The translations under genes and the position numbers were made by a program. Source: JAIOPA01 sp036522895 (GTDB lineage: Bacteria; Eisenbacteria; RBG-16-71-46). From it: a DNA stretch of 64,000 nt. Position 1 is the stretch's first letter; each line of letters begins with the position of its first letter. The notes under the pieces are model-generated. The model was not told the DNA's origin. It worked only from the letters and a program-made list of their open reading frames with translations, and searched no databases. Positions 41,638 to 50,726 of this stretch are shown piece after piece. The stretch spans positions 1-64,000 of the forward strand of contig DATDEX010000286.1 of the NCBI GenBank assembly GCA_036522895.1, given 5' to 3'.

Positions 41638-43231
41638 CGAAACCTGCGAGGAGGGTGGGCTACAGCGTGGGCTCTCGCCGCGATCGCGGTCATCGCGATT
41701 GGAGGCACGACGAGCCGGGCGGAATCTGTTGCGGCCGCGGTCGATTCCTCGGCGGTCGCCTCCAGCGGATGGCCTGGCGTGAACCCGCAGTTGATCGCGG
41801 CGGCCGCCGAGGTGTGGGCCATCCTGGCGCGCCCCGACAACCCGGTCTGGCCCGGATGGGATGCCTCGAACACGCCGCTCCTCCTGTACCTGCCCGGCCG
41901 GCAGGATCTGCTCATCAACCATCCCCACCCGCCCGCGGGGTTCCACCCCTACACGGGTGGGGTGCGCGTGCCCGGCGCGGGCATGATGGTGCGCGACGGC
42001 GCGACGCTCATCACGTCCGATGGCCAGAACACCTCCGCGGACGTCGCGGGTGTACCGACCCTGGTGGTCGCCGACCCGCTGTCGACGCTGCGCCAGCGCG
42101 TGGCGACGCTCATCGAGGACCCGCGCTCCGCGAGCGACAAGGTGCGCGGTCTCGAGTTCGACGACTTGCTGGAGGACCCGTACGTGAAGATGGCGACGGT
42201 CGCGCACGAGGCCTTCCATGTGTACCAGGGCCGTGTGGCCCCGAACCGGTCGAACGAGATGCTGTTGCTCTAATACCCGGTGCTGTCGGTGGAGAACAAC
42301 GTCGGGTTCGGGCTCGAAGCCTCCGCCCTGGCCGCCGCAATCGCCGCGCCCGACGAAGGGGCGCTTCGCGCGGCGGCGCTGCGCTGGCTGGCCGTGCGGC
42401 TGGACCGCCGCCGAGGGCTTCCGGCGCGCGCGATCTAGTACGAGGATGGCACGGAGTTCACCGAGGGGCTTGCGAAGTACGTCGAGTATCGGCTGTTCCA
42501 GGTTCTCGAGGGGCGCCCCGCCGGCCCCATGCTCGCCGGGATGCAAGGGTTCCAGGGCTTCGCGGATCTTCGCCCGCAGCGCGAACGACTCGTGCGCGAG
42601 ATGGTTCGAAATCTGCGCGGTGAGGTGATCGTGAACAATGATCCCTGCGGCACGGCACCGCTCCGCTTCCGGCTCTACTACTCCGGCATGGCGATCGGCG
42701 TGCTGCTGGATCGCCTCGCGCCCGGGTGGCACCACGACATCATCGTCGCCGACACCTCACTCACGGCGCTGCTCCGCGACGCGCTGCGGCCGACGGACAC
42801 GGAACTGGTCGCGGCGTTGGCCACCGCCCGTGCGGATACGGGCGTGGCCATGCTGCGCGCCGCGAAGACGCGGCTGGCCGAGGAGGGTCGCACGCGCATC
42901 CTCGGGAAGCTCGCGGCTCTCGAATCGGGGCCCGGCACGCGCTTGATCGTGGATTACTCGGCCCTGGGCACGCCCGGGGTCGCCCTCTCGTTCACGCCGT
43001 TCGGTATCACGGTCGTGGACTCGGTGCGCACGTTTCTTCGAGCAGCTGCCGATTCAGGTCACCTTCCCGGACGGCTCCCGGCTCAAGGAGTCGTTCGCGC
43101 TGCCCGTGCTGCGCGATACCCACCGGCGCGAGATCTCGTGCCGGCTGGCCAGGACTGTCACACCGGCGGATGTGGAGCGAAGTCTCGGTGGGAGCATGGG
43201 CCGGGGCGCAACGCCCCGCCCGGATCGCTGA
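41638..43231 (+). pseudogene. Disrupted exported HExxH metalloprotease-like gene
   Basis: One protein can be followed through two in-frame stops and one frameshift. It starts near a signal peptide (TAWALAAIAVIAIGGTTSRAES, no good start codon found), continues through YVKMATVAHEAFHVYQGR, whose HEAFH fits the HExxH zinc-protease motif, then meets TAA at 42271-42273 and TAG at 42436-42438. Both stops stand directly before Tyr where Gln fits (CAA to TAA, CAG to TAG). A 1-nt insertion near 43036 shifts the frame; reading on after it gives FFEQLPIQVTFPDGSRLKESF to the TGA at 43231. Three lesions make a decayed gene the simplest reading. The family was not identified. Confidence 0.75.
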
Positions 43232-43359
43232 GCGGCCTTCGGGGATACACTGCTTCGACACGCTCCCAGCTCGTCGCCTTCGTGGAAGTCCCCATCGCTG
43301 CGACGTCCACTCCGCATTGGGCCCCACTGCTGGGTGCGACCGCGGCCGAAACGGCGAAC

Positions 43360-44667
43360 CTATCGTAGAACGAGCAATCGCGTGGTCGACGAAGTGTGCG
43401 CGGGGCTGCGCGTCCGGGCCAGATAGAGCCCGGGCTGCCAGCGCGCGGTCTCGAGCACGATGTCTCGCACGTCGCTCGTGGGCGGCGTTCGCACCCGCCG
43501 GCCCAGCGCATCGAAGAGCTCGAAGCTGCCGCCACCCTCCGGCAGGTGAACGTGGAGGACCGAGCCAATCCGCGCTGGATTCGGGGCGAACTCGGGAGCC
43601 GCGAGGCGCGCGGGCTCCAACTCGCTGACGGCGAGCACGGGCAACGCCCGGCGGTAGACCTCACCCCAATCGTTGACCGTGTAGAGGTCGTTGTCGTGCC
43701 GGGCCAACACGCGGTACGAAAGGGGCGGGGCCTGGTTGAGCGACGTGGAGCAGTCGGTCCAGTCGTTGCCCGAATCCATCGAGACCATACAGCCGCGGCT
43801 CGTGATCGCATCGTGCGCCGCGAAAAGTACGCCGGAATCGTCGCCGATGATCGCGGTGAAGGCCGTGCCGCCCGTGGCGCTGACGTCCCCGGTCGTCCAT
43901 GTGCCGCCCCCGTCGACGGACCGCGCGATCCCGTGCAACATCCCGACGACGACTCTTCCACCGCTCCCGATCCACAGGTCGCGCTGCCAGTAGCGTCCGG
44001 AAGCCGTCGGTCCCGGTAGGACGGATCTCGTCCACACCGAGCCGCCCGGCGCCAGCGTGTAGAGCGAATACGGACTCGACGCCACGTCGTCGCCCTCGAG
44101 CGCGAAGAGCTCGCCATCAGGGCCGAGACCGATTTCCCCGAGCCTCGCCGTCGTGTCCGCGCCGAGGGCGAACCGCTGCCACGTGATCCCATCGTCCTGG
44201 GAGCGGTAGATCCCCGACGCCGGCGTCGAGACGCCACCGCACAGCGAGTAGAGATCGCCGCCGGGCGCGACGAGCAACGACGTCGGGCAGGCGAAGTAGC
44301 CCACGGGTGGCGTGCAGATCCGCCATGTGACGCCATGATCCAGCGAGAGCGCCAGCTCGGGATTCGGGGAGTTCACGCCCAGCAGCATGCGACCGCCGGA
44401 TCCGATCGCGAGATCGTAGGCGACGGGCGCGAAGAAGGGGTCGCTGACGGAATCGGCCCGAACGACGGTCCAGGTGACGCCGCTGTTCGTGGAACGACGC
44501 AGTCCGCGATCCCCGCAGCAGTAGAGCGTCCCATCCAAGTCGGCCACCAGGCAGGTGGCGTGCTGCACCGTGTTGCCGACCTTCACCCAGACCTGGGCTC
44601 CGCATGAGGTCCAGGCGAGCGCATGCAGGAGCGCGGCGCAGATGAGGCTTCCGGGCAGGTGACGCAT
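43360..44667 (-). CDS. Secreted Asp-box propeller protein with T9SS sorting domain
   Basis: 435 residues from the ATG at 44667, with AGGAGG 5 nt upstream. A signal peptide (LICAALLHALAWTSCGAQ) precedes a propeller with Asp-box or YCF48-like motifs (RSTNSGVTWT, LSLDHGVTWR, RSQDDGITWQ, RSVDGGGTWT, MDSGNDWTD). The C-terminus is a type A sorting domain (APNPARIG, FELFDALGRRV, WQPGLYLARTR). Such proteins bind glycans or proteins at the surface; catalytic sialidase arginines are not evident. Confidence 0.82.
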   Translation of the reverse strand: MRHLPGSLICAALLHALAWTSCGAQVWVKVGNTVQHATCLVADLDGTLYCCGDRGLRRSTNSGVTWTVVRADSVSDPFFAPVAYDLAIGSGGRMLLGVNSPNPELALSLDHGVTWRICTPPVGYFACPTSLLVAPGGDLYSLCGGVSTPASGIYRSQDDGITWQRFALGADTTARLGEIGLGPDGELFALEGDDVASSPYSLYTLAPGGSVWTRSVLPGPTASGRYWQRDLWIGSGGRVVVGMLHGIARSVDGGGTWTTGDVSATGGTAFTAIIGDDSGVLFAAHDAITSRGCMVSMDSGNDWTDCSTSLNQAPPLSYRVLARHDNDLYTVNDWGEVYRRALPVLAVSELEPARLAAPEFAPNPARIGSVLHVHLPEGGGSFELFDALGRRVRTPPTSDVRDIVLETARWQPGLYLARTRSPAHTSSTTRLLVLR

Positions 44668-44905
44668 CGGGCCTCCTCGAGAATTCCCGATACGAGTTTA
44701 CCCGGCGATCGCACGGATGCGCACGTCCGAACCGCAAGGGCTTGGCGACCGGCCGCCCGAGCGGCCGAGCGCACGGCTGCACGCGATCTGATGCGTGCCG
44801 ACGTCAGCGTGCACGTTCCGCGTCGGTCGACAGGCACGAGACCAGCACGTCCTGAGCGAACGATCGGGAGGCATGGACGCGGGGTGATCGCCCCCCGCCG
44901 ATGCC

Positions 44906-47485
44906 TCATCGCAGCATCGCGAGCGCGCGAGTGAACGTCCCGGCCGGGGTCGCGAGGCGAACCAGGTAGAGCCCCGGCGGAAGCGGGCCGACCTCCGCCC
45001 GCCCGCTCCAGGATGCTTGGTAGCGCCCCGGCTCGTGCCGTCCCTTCGCCAGCGTCGCCACGCGGCGACCGGCCACGTCGAACACCGAGAGCGTGAGGTC
45101 GGCGGGCTGGGCGACGGCGAACTCGATCACGGTGGCGCCACCGGTGGGGTTGGGTTGCGGTGGGTCGAGATTCCACTCGAGCCGCGCGCCGGCCGCCGCC
45201 GTCGTGGGGGACGCGAGGCTCGGAGGTTCGCCCGGCCGGCCATGTCGCTTCGATCGCGCACCCCACACCAGCGCGCGGACGTCGTTCCTGGGAGGGGTGT
45301 AGTAGTCGTCCCCTCCGAACACGATGATCTGGTCGCGTCCCGGGTCGTAGACCAGCGTGTGGCCCGCGCGCCCGCTCGGCACTCCGCTCGAGAAGGCGAG
45401 CGGAACCCAGCTCAGGCTGTCCGAGAGCTCGAGGGCCCACACGTCATAGTAATATGGGCTTATGCCCGGCCCGCGATAATCGGTGCTCTCCCCGGAAAAC
45501 ACCACGATCCGGTCGCGCACCGGGTCATAGGCCTCGCTGATCCGCCATCGTGGCAGCGGGGGCGCCCCGGCGGGCGAGAGTCGGGTCCAGTTCGGGGTCC
45601 CCGACAGCGCGAGGGCCCAGACCGCGCTCTCCCAGTTCCGTTCCGCGTTGTTCCAGTCCGCTTCGTACACCAGCATCCGGTCCCGCACCGGGTCATAGAC
45701 CGCGGACCCTGCTTGACCGGTTGGCTGGGGTCCGGTGGGGAGGAGCTGGGTCCAGGCGGGGATCCCCGTGAGCGAGAGCGACCATACGTCGTTATAAAGA
45801 GACCAGGGAGGCGCGGGTTCACCTCCCCCGAAGACCAGCATGCGCCGGCGCAGGGGATCGTAAACCGCCACGTGCCCCGCGCGCGCGGGCGGCGCCGGGC
45901 CCGTGACGGAGAGTCGGGTCCAGGTCGGGGTACCCGCCAGTGAGAGCGTCCACAAATCACCATCGAGAGAGTACGGCGGATCCCACGCGCCTCCCCCGAA
46001 CATCACCATGCGCTGGCCCGCCGGATCGTAGATCGCCGTGTGCCCAAGGCGCGCGACCGGCGCCGTCCCCGCAACCGCGAGCTGGCTCCAGGTCGGGCTC
46101 TCACCCAGCGAGAGGGCCCACACGGCGTTGCTCGAGGTGCCGCCGAACACCACCATCTGGTCGCGTATCGGATCGACGATCGCCGTGTGTTCCTCGCGGC
46201 CGGGGGGCAGCGTGCCGAGCCCGCCGGAGGGAAAGAGATGACTCCAGGCCAGATCGCCCCGGAGCGAGAGAACCCATACGTCGGAACCACTCCCATCATT
46301 CCCGCCGAAGACGAACATCTGCCGCCGCACGGGGTCGTACACCGCGCTATGCAACGAGCGCTCGCCGGGCGGCGTGCCCGATGGCGAAAGCCTGGTCCAG
46401 GTCGGCGGGTCCGACAGCGCAAGCGCCCACACCTCGGACCCGGCAAAGAACCCCCCGAAGACCAGCACCCGGTCGCCCGTGGGGTCGTAGACGGCGGTGT
46501 GCGCCTCCCGCGCACCCGGCGGTGTGCCCGAGGGCGAGAGCTGGGTCCAGGTGGGATTCCCCGCAAGCGTGAGCGCCCAAACGTCGATCAAGTCCGACGC
46601 GAACCCCAACCCCAGGGGATACCCCCCCAGCACTATCATCCGGCGGCGGACCGGGTCGTAAACAGCCGCCTGTCCGACCCGGGCGGCGGGCGGCGTGCCG
46701 GAAGGGGAGAGCTGGGTCCATGTCGCGGGCTCCGCGAGCGACAGCGCCCAGACGTCGTCACGCATGCCTTCGCAGTAGTCGGTATCCCAGTACCCACCGA
46801 ACACCACCATCCGGTCTCCGACCGGGTCGTAGATCGCGCTGTGACCTTCACGCCCGCACGGCGGTGAGCCCGACGGTGAGATCGGGGTCCAGCTCGAGCC
46901 GCCCGAAAGGGGGAGCGCCGAAACGTCGTTCAAGTAATACTGGTAATCGTCGGGTTCGCGGCATTCACCCCCGAACATCACCATACGGTCCCGCACCGGG
47001 TCGTAGATCGCCGACTCGCCAAGGCGTCCGGTGGTCCCACAGAACCCGAACGACGGGGCGATCAACCGCCAGGACGGATGCCCCGAGAGCGAAAGGGCCC
47101 AGGTCTCCTCGTAGCCGCCATCCCCGCCGTGGACCACCATCTGGTCGTGTCGGCGGTCGTAGATCGCCACGTGGCCGGCGTGTCCACCCAGGCCCAGGGG
47201 CAGCCCATCGCCAACGGCATCGGCGCCAGCCCCCGGGGCGGCATGTTCGGTTTCGCGGGAGGATGCCACGCCCGGCGGTCTTGACTCCGCTATCCGCCGC
47301 CAGAGCTCCCGTTGCCAGGGCGGCACCCGAAGGTCTCTCGCCGTGGCGATCGGTGGAAGTCCGGTTTCATGGCCGACCGTACCTTGGACGGGATCCGCGG
47401 CGGCGTCGCTCGTGAGCGCCGCGCGAACGAGAACGGAGAGGGAGGCCAGGCAAGCGGCCCGAACCAGCGCGGGACGTCGGCGCAT
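44906..47485 (-). CDS. Large secreted Kelch-repeat protein with T9SS sorting domain
   Basis: 859 residues from the ATG at 47485 (GAGGAG about 9 nt upstream; a GTG directly before it is possible). Signal peptide ALVRAACLASLSVLVRAALT. At least eleven Kelch-type blades of about 55-60 residues each carry (A/S)xYDPVRDRM(V/L)VFGG, then DVWALSL, W(T/S)QLSPSGTPP and (G/A)RxGH. The blades are so alike at DNA level that recombination could change their number. A type A sorting domain closes the protein (PPQPNPTGG, LSVFDVAGRRV, PPGLYLVRLA). Predicted surface propeller array; ligand unknown. The same architecture occurs at 27327-29903. Confidence 0.87.
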   Translation of the reverse strand: MRRRPALVRAACLASLSVLVRAALTSDAAADPVQGTVGHETGLPPIATARDLRVPPWQRELWRRIAESRPPGVASSRETEHAAPGAGADAVGDGLPLGLGGHAGHVAIYDRRHDQMVVHGGDGGYEETWALSLSGHPSWRLIAPSFGFCGTTGRLGESAIYDPVRDRMVMFGGECREPDDYQYYLNDVSALPLSGGSSWTPISPSGSPPCGREGHSAIYDPVGDRMVVFGGYWDTDYCEGMRDDVWALSLAEPATWTQLSPSGTPPAARVGQAAVYDPVRRRMIVLGGYPLGLGFASDLIDVWALTLAGNPTWTQLSPSGTPPGAREAHTAVYDPTGDRVLVFGGFFAGSEVWALALSDPPTWTRLSPSGTPPGERSLHSAVYDPVRRQMFVFGGNDGSGSDVWVLSLRGDLAWSHLFPSGGLGTLPPGREEHTAIVDPIRDQMVVFGGTSSNAVWALSLGESPTWSQLAVAGTAPVARLGHTAIYDPAGQRMVMFGGGAWDPPYSLDGDLWTLSLAGTPTWTRLSVTGPAPPARAGHVAVYDPLRRRMLVFGGGEPAPPWSLYNDVWSLSLTGIPAWTQLLPTGPQPTGQAGSAVYDPVRDRMLVYEADWNNAERNWESAVWALALSGTPNWTRLSPAGAPPLPRWRISEAYDPVRDRIVVFSGESTDYRGPGISPYYYDVWALELSDSLSWVPLAFSSGVPSGRAGHTLVYDPGRDQIIVFGGDDYYTPPRNDVRALVWGARSKRHGRPGEPPSLASPTTAAAGARLEWNLDPPQPNPTGGATVIEFAVAQPADLTLSVFDVAGRRVATLAKGRHEPGRYQASWSGRAEVGPLPPGLYLVRLATPAGTFTRALAMLR

Positions 47486-47789
47486 CACGAAGCTCCTCTT
47501 GGGAACTGCGTCGAGCCGGGGAAGAATGCCTGTTGCTTGCCCCGGGACTCGACCGTCCGTGGCTGCCGCTCGAGGCGGCCGCACCGCTGGTCTCGACTCT
47601 AGAAGCGTCGCTCGAGGCGGCCAACGGCGCGATGCCCTGATCTTGCATGCAGGCGTTTCACGGAGGCAGCGAGGGGCGCCCTGCCCAGCGGAGCAACGGT
47701 TCGACACGCCGGGGATGACCACGGCCCACGCGTCGTCGGGGCTCAGGTAATTCACCGAGCCCCATCGACTCGGCAATGCGAAATGAATC
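47486..47789. other. Non-coding stretch with a 14-bp direct repeat
   Basis: No convincing gene is seen in this part of the divergent 452-bp spacer. A 14-bp sequence (CGCTCGAGGCGGCC) occurs at 47567-47580 and again at 47609-47622, 42 bp apart, and could be an operator pair for either flanking gene. Confidence 0.35.
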
Positions 47790-47819
47790 TTGAGTCGGAC
47801 GCGCGCTTCGGCCTAGTGT
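47790..47819 (+). promoter_or_regulatory. Sigma-A-type promoter for the phosphatase gene
   Basis: TTGAGT at 47790-47795 and TAGTGT at 47814-47819 with an 18-bp spacer, 118 bp before the ATG at 47938. Confidence 0.5.
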
Positions 47820-47937
47820 GAATTCCGGAACGCGCGACGTCGGGAACGAGGTCACGTTCGGCGTCGCGCACCCGGACCCGGCCGCTCGTTCACATGATGC
47901 GAGATGATGGCTGCGGGATCATGACGCGAGCGAGACG

Positions 47938-49755
47938 ATGAGCGCGCGAGGGGCGCGACGGAGCGTGTCGGCGTGGCCGGCCATCACGAGCCTGGCCTTC
48001 GCTTTGCTGCTCGCGTGCGGACGCGCGCGGGCCGCCGACGAGATCCACTGGACGATGATCAGCCCCACGTCGGTGACGTTCGACTGGCGCGGCGCGAACC
48101 CGACGCTCCAGTACGGCCAGACGAACGGCTACGGCTCCACGGCCACGGGCATCCCGCCGGTTCCGATGCCGTTCTCCTCGCCCGGGCCGTTCTGGGAGGC
48201 GCGCGTGGACGGCCTCGAGCCCAACCGGACCTATCACTACTCGATCGACGGCGGCCCCGATCACACGTTCCACACGCTGCCGCGGCCCGGGCGGCCGTTC
48301 ACCGTTTACGTCGAGGGCGATGTCGGCGACTCGGTCAAGTACCCCGCCGTGGCCCCCGTGCAGGGGCTGATCGCCGCGGGCGAGCCGTCGTTCGTCCTCG
48401 TGGTGGGGGACCTCACCTACGGCCACGAGGACGGGCTCGCGGCCGTGGATCGGCACTTCGACGACGTCATGCCGTGGTCGCAGGACGCGGCCTACATGCC
48501 CGCGTGGGGCAACCACGACTGGGCACTCACCGACAGCACCGACAACCTGCGCGACTACACCGGGCGCTTCGAGCTTCCCAACCCCCAGACCTCGCCCGGA
48601 GCGCCGGCCGTGAGCTGTTGCGGCGAGGACTGGTACTGGTTCGACGCCGGGACCGTGCGCTTCATCGCCTACCCCGAGCCCTACACCGGCGCCTGGCCCG
48701 ACTGGCACGCGCGGGCGGCGACGTTGATGGACCAAGCGCAGGCCGATCCCGCGATCCGGTTCATCGTGACGTTCGGCCACCGCGCGGCGTACTCGTCGGG
48801 CTTTCATCCCGGCCTGGTCCAGCTCCGCTCCATCCTCGACTCGCTCGGTGCGCGGCACGACAAGTACGTGCTCAATGTGAATGGGCACAGTCACAACTAC
48901 GAGCGGACGCTCCCGCAGTTCGGCGTCACGCACGTCACGGCCGGCATCGGCGGCTCGCTCCTCGAGGCGCGGAAGGACACCTGCCTGTGGGTGGGAGGCT
49001 GTCCGCCGCCCTCGTGGTCGGCGTTCCGCGCCTTCCACTACGGCGCGCTGCGACTCGAGTTCGGCCCGCACACGATTCGCGGCGAGGCGAAGTGCGGCCC
49101 CCCGGGAAGCCCGAGCGACATTGCCTGTGGCCTGGGGGAGTCGTTCGATTCGTTTACGATCGGGCACGACGCGGCACCGGTTCTGGCCGGCGCGCCGGCG
49201 AGCGTGACCGACACCGCCGGCCGCCCGGTCGTCGTGGACGTGAGGGTCAGCGACCCGGACGACGACCCGATCGACTCGCTGACCGCCGACCTTTCCCGAT
49301 TGCCTGCGAACAACGATGCCGTGTTCGTCCCGGGCTCGGACAACGTCTCGGGCCAGCTCCGATGGACGCCGGCCGCGAGCGACACCGGGACGTACGTGGT
49401 GGTGTTTCGGGCGGCGAACGCGCTTGCCGCCTCGATCTCGACGGTGATCGACGTCCGAGGCGCGCCGCTCCCGCCGCCGCCCCCGCCAAGATTCCTGGCC
49501 CTGGATCCCGTGCGCCCGAATCCCGCCGGCTCGTCGTTCTCGGTCGGCTGTTGGCTCACCGGCCGGGGCACGGCACGACTCGACCTCGTGGACGTCGCTG
49601 GGCGCTTGCTGCGCCGGATCGATCTGGGCCAGCCGGGGGCAGGTCACTACGTCGCGTCGATCCGGATGCCCGGCAACCTGTCCGCCGGCCTCTACTGGCT
49701 GCGGCTCGAGGAGGCAGGCCGCACGGTGTTCGGGCGCGTCGTGTTCCGGCCGTAG
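47938..49755 (+). CDS. Secreted purple-acid-phosphatase-like metallophosphoesterase with T9SS domain
   Basis: 605 residues. After a signal peptide (ITSLAFALLLACGRARA) an FN3-like N-terminal domain (residues about 33-110, ending FHTLP) precedes a calcineurin-type phosphoesterase with all metal motifs: GDVGD (about 127), GDLTYGHED (about 158), GNHDW (about 191), FGHRAAY (about 280) and NGHSHNYER (about 316). This is the domain order of purple acid phosphatases. An Ig-like cadherin-type domain, a Pro-rich linker (LPPPPPP) and a type A sorting domain (PVRPNPAGS, LDLVDVAGRLL, SAGLYWLRLE) follow. It should release phosphate from organic esters outside the cell. Promoter at 47790-47819. Confidence 0.9.
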   Translation: MSARGARRSVSAWPAITSLAFALLLACGRARAADEIHWTMISPTSVTFDWRGANPTLQYGQTNGYGSTATGIPPVPMPFSSPGPFWEARVDGLEPNRTYHYSIDGGPDHTFHTLPRPGRPFTVYVEGDVGDSVKYPAVAPVQGLIAAGEPSFVLVVGDLTYGHEDGLAAVDRHFDDVMPWSQDAAYMPAWGNHDWALTDSTDNLRDYTGRFELPNPQTSPGAPAVSCCGEDWYWFDAGTVRFIAYPEPYTGAWPDWHARAATLMDQAQADPAIRFIVTFGHRAAYSSGFHPGLVQLRSILDSLGARHDKYVLNVNGHSHNYERTLPQFGVTHVTAGIGGSLLEARKDTCLWVGGCPPPSWSAFRAFHYGALRLEFGPHTIRGEAKCGPPGSPSDIACGLGESFDSFTIGHDAAPVLAGAPASVTDTAGRPVVVDVRVSDPDDDPIDSLTADLSRLPANNDAVFVPGSDNVSGQLRWTPAASDTGTYVVVFRAANALAASISTVIDVRGAPLPPPPPPRFLALDPVRPNPAGSSFSVGCWLTGRGTARLDLVDVAGRLLRRIDLGQPGAGHYVASIRMPGNLSAGLYWLRLEEAGRTVFGRVVFRP

Positions 49756-49969
49756 GCGGCTGCCCGGCGGCGGTTGACGCCACCCAAGGGTGACGACGCT
49801 GATTGCGGGCGCGAACGACCGGTACCCGGAGGTGGTAGCCTGCGAGCGTGCGGGATCCTGTGAGCCTACGCATGGCGGCTTCCGCCTCCCACGCGCCGCG
49901 ACAGGCGCTCGAGCGCCGGTGACCTCAGCCAGGGAAGACCAGGGAAGCTCGGGTACGGCCCAGACACTG

Positions 49970-50233
49970 GTGCGCGCTTCAGTCAGACGCGGGATCAGGC
50001 GCATTGCCGGCGTTTCCGCCTTTGCCACCGTACTTGCAGGGTGCCTCGGGATGCACGGTCCGGTCATTCCGACCAACCGCAATCCGCACTGCGTGGATCG
50101 AGTCTGCGGTACGAGATCATCGAGGAGGGTTCGCGTCCACGCTCGTACCGCTCATCATCCATCCATGATGCGATCGAGCCCGTTCCACGACGATCAGTTC
50201 GCTGCGCCCAATCGTAGGCCACTCTCATGCTGA
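49970..50233 (+). CDS. Possible small lipoprotein
   Basis: 87 residues from a GTG at 49970. A basic start (RRGIRRIAG) and the lipobox-like FATVLAGC suggest a lipoprotein, but the rest is short, Arg/His-rich and unlike any family I know. The stop overlaps the start of the next lipoprotein gene by 7 bp. It could equally be the remnant of a longer gene. Apart from this, 49756-49969 shows nothing recognisable. Confidence 0.3.
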   Translation: MRASVRRGIRRIAGVSAFATVLAGCLGMHGPVIPTNRNPHCVDRVCGTRSSRRVRVHARTAHHPSMMRSSPFHDDQFAAPNRRPLSC

Positions 50234-50655
50234 GCCGAAGCGTACTCGCCAGTTGCATCGCGGTCTTCGCACTAAGTGGCGCCTGCGATTCTTCGAAGCC
50301 CACCGCACCGCCCCAGAATCGAGACCCGGTCATCAACGGGGCCAGCGTCGCTCCATCGGTCGTGCCCGTTGGCGATTCGGCGCTGATGATATGTAATGCG
50401 AGCGACCCCGACGGCGATGCGATCGTTTTCGATTGGTACGCTGATGGGCGCTTTCTTCTGAAGGATGCCCCCGACGGCGTTACCAGATACAGCAGCCCCA
50501 GCGATTCGCAAGTCGTGTATTACGTTCGTGCGGTAGCGCGATTGGATACCGCACGCATATTTTGCTACGCAAGAGATCGGCGTGGCGGCGAGGCCGGCGT
50601 CCTGATTGAATTCCTCTTGAGGGACACGACAACCGTAATCTTCCCCGTCAAGTAG
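50227..50655 (+). CDS. Lipoprotein with Ig/PKD-like domain
   Basis: 142 residues from the ATG at 50227. Signal VLASCIAVFALSGAC gives a lipidated Cys20. The mature part resembles a PKD or cadherin-like sandwich (NRDPVINGASVAPSVVPVGDSALMICNASDPDGDAIVFDWYADG), a common extracellular adhesion module. GC content is lower than in the surrounding genes, with more A/T third positions, hinting at recent acquisition. Function unknown. Confidence 0.7.
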   Translation: MLSRSVLASCIAVFALSGACDSSKPTAPPQNRDPVINGASVAPSVVPVGDSALMICNASDPDGDAIVFDWYADGRFLLKDAPDGVTRYSSPSDSQVVYYVRAVARLDTARIFCYARDRRGGEAGVLIEFLLRDTTTVIFPVK

Positions 50656-50726
50656 AAGGCTCGAGGCTGGATTCCCGGGATGGTTCGGTGCTCGGGAGGA
50701 ACGTCCGCGGCGCAGCCCGACGTCCG

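Noticed and set aside
42271..42438. Reassignment of TAA/TAG to glutamine as an alternative genetic code
   Set aside because: Many intact genes in the window end in TAG or TAA at the expected protein end (for example at 5822-5824 and 9521-9523), so the stops in this one gene are better explained by decay.
44906..47485. Regularly spaced repeats that could suggest a CRISPR array
   Set aside because: The repeats are coding Kelch blades of about 170-180 bp in one frame, with no short palindromic repeat and no cas gene.
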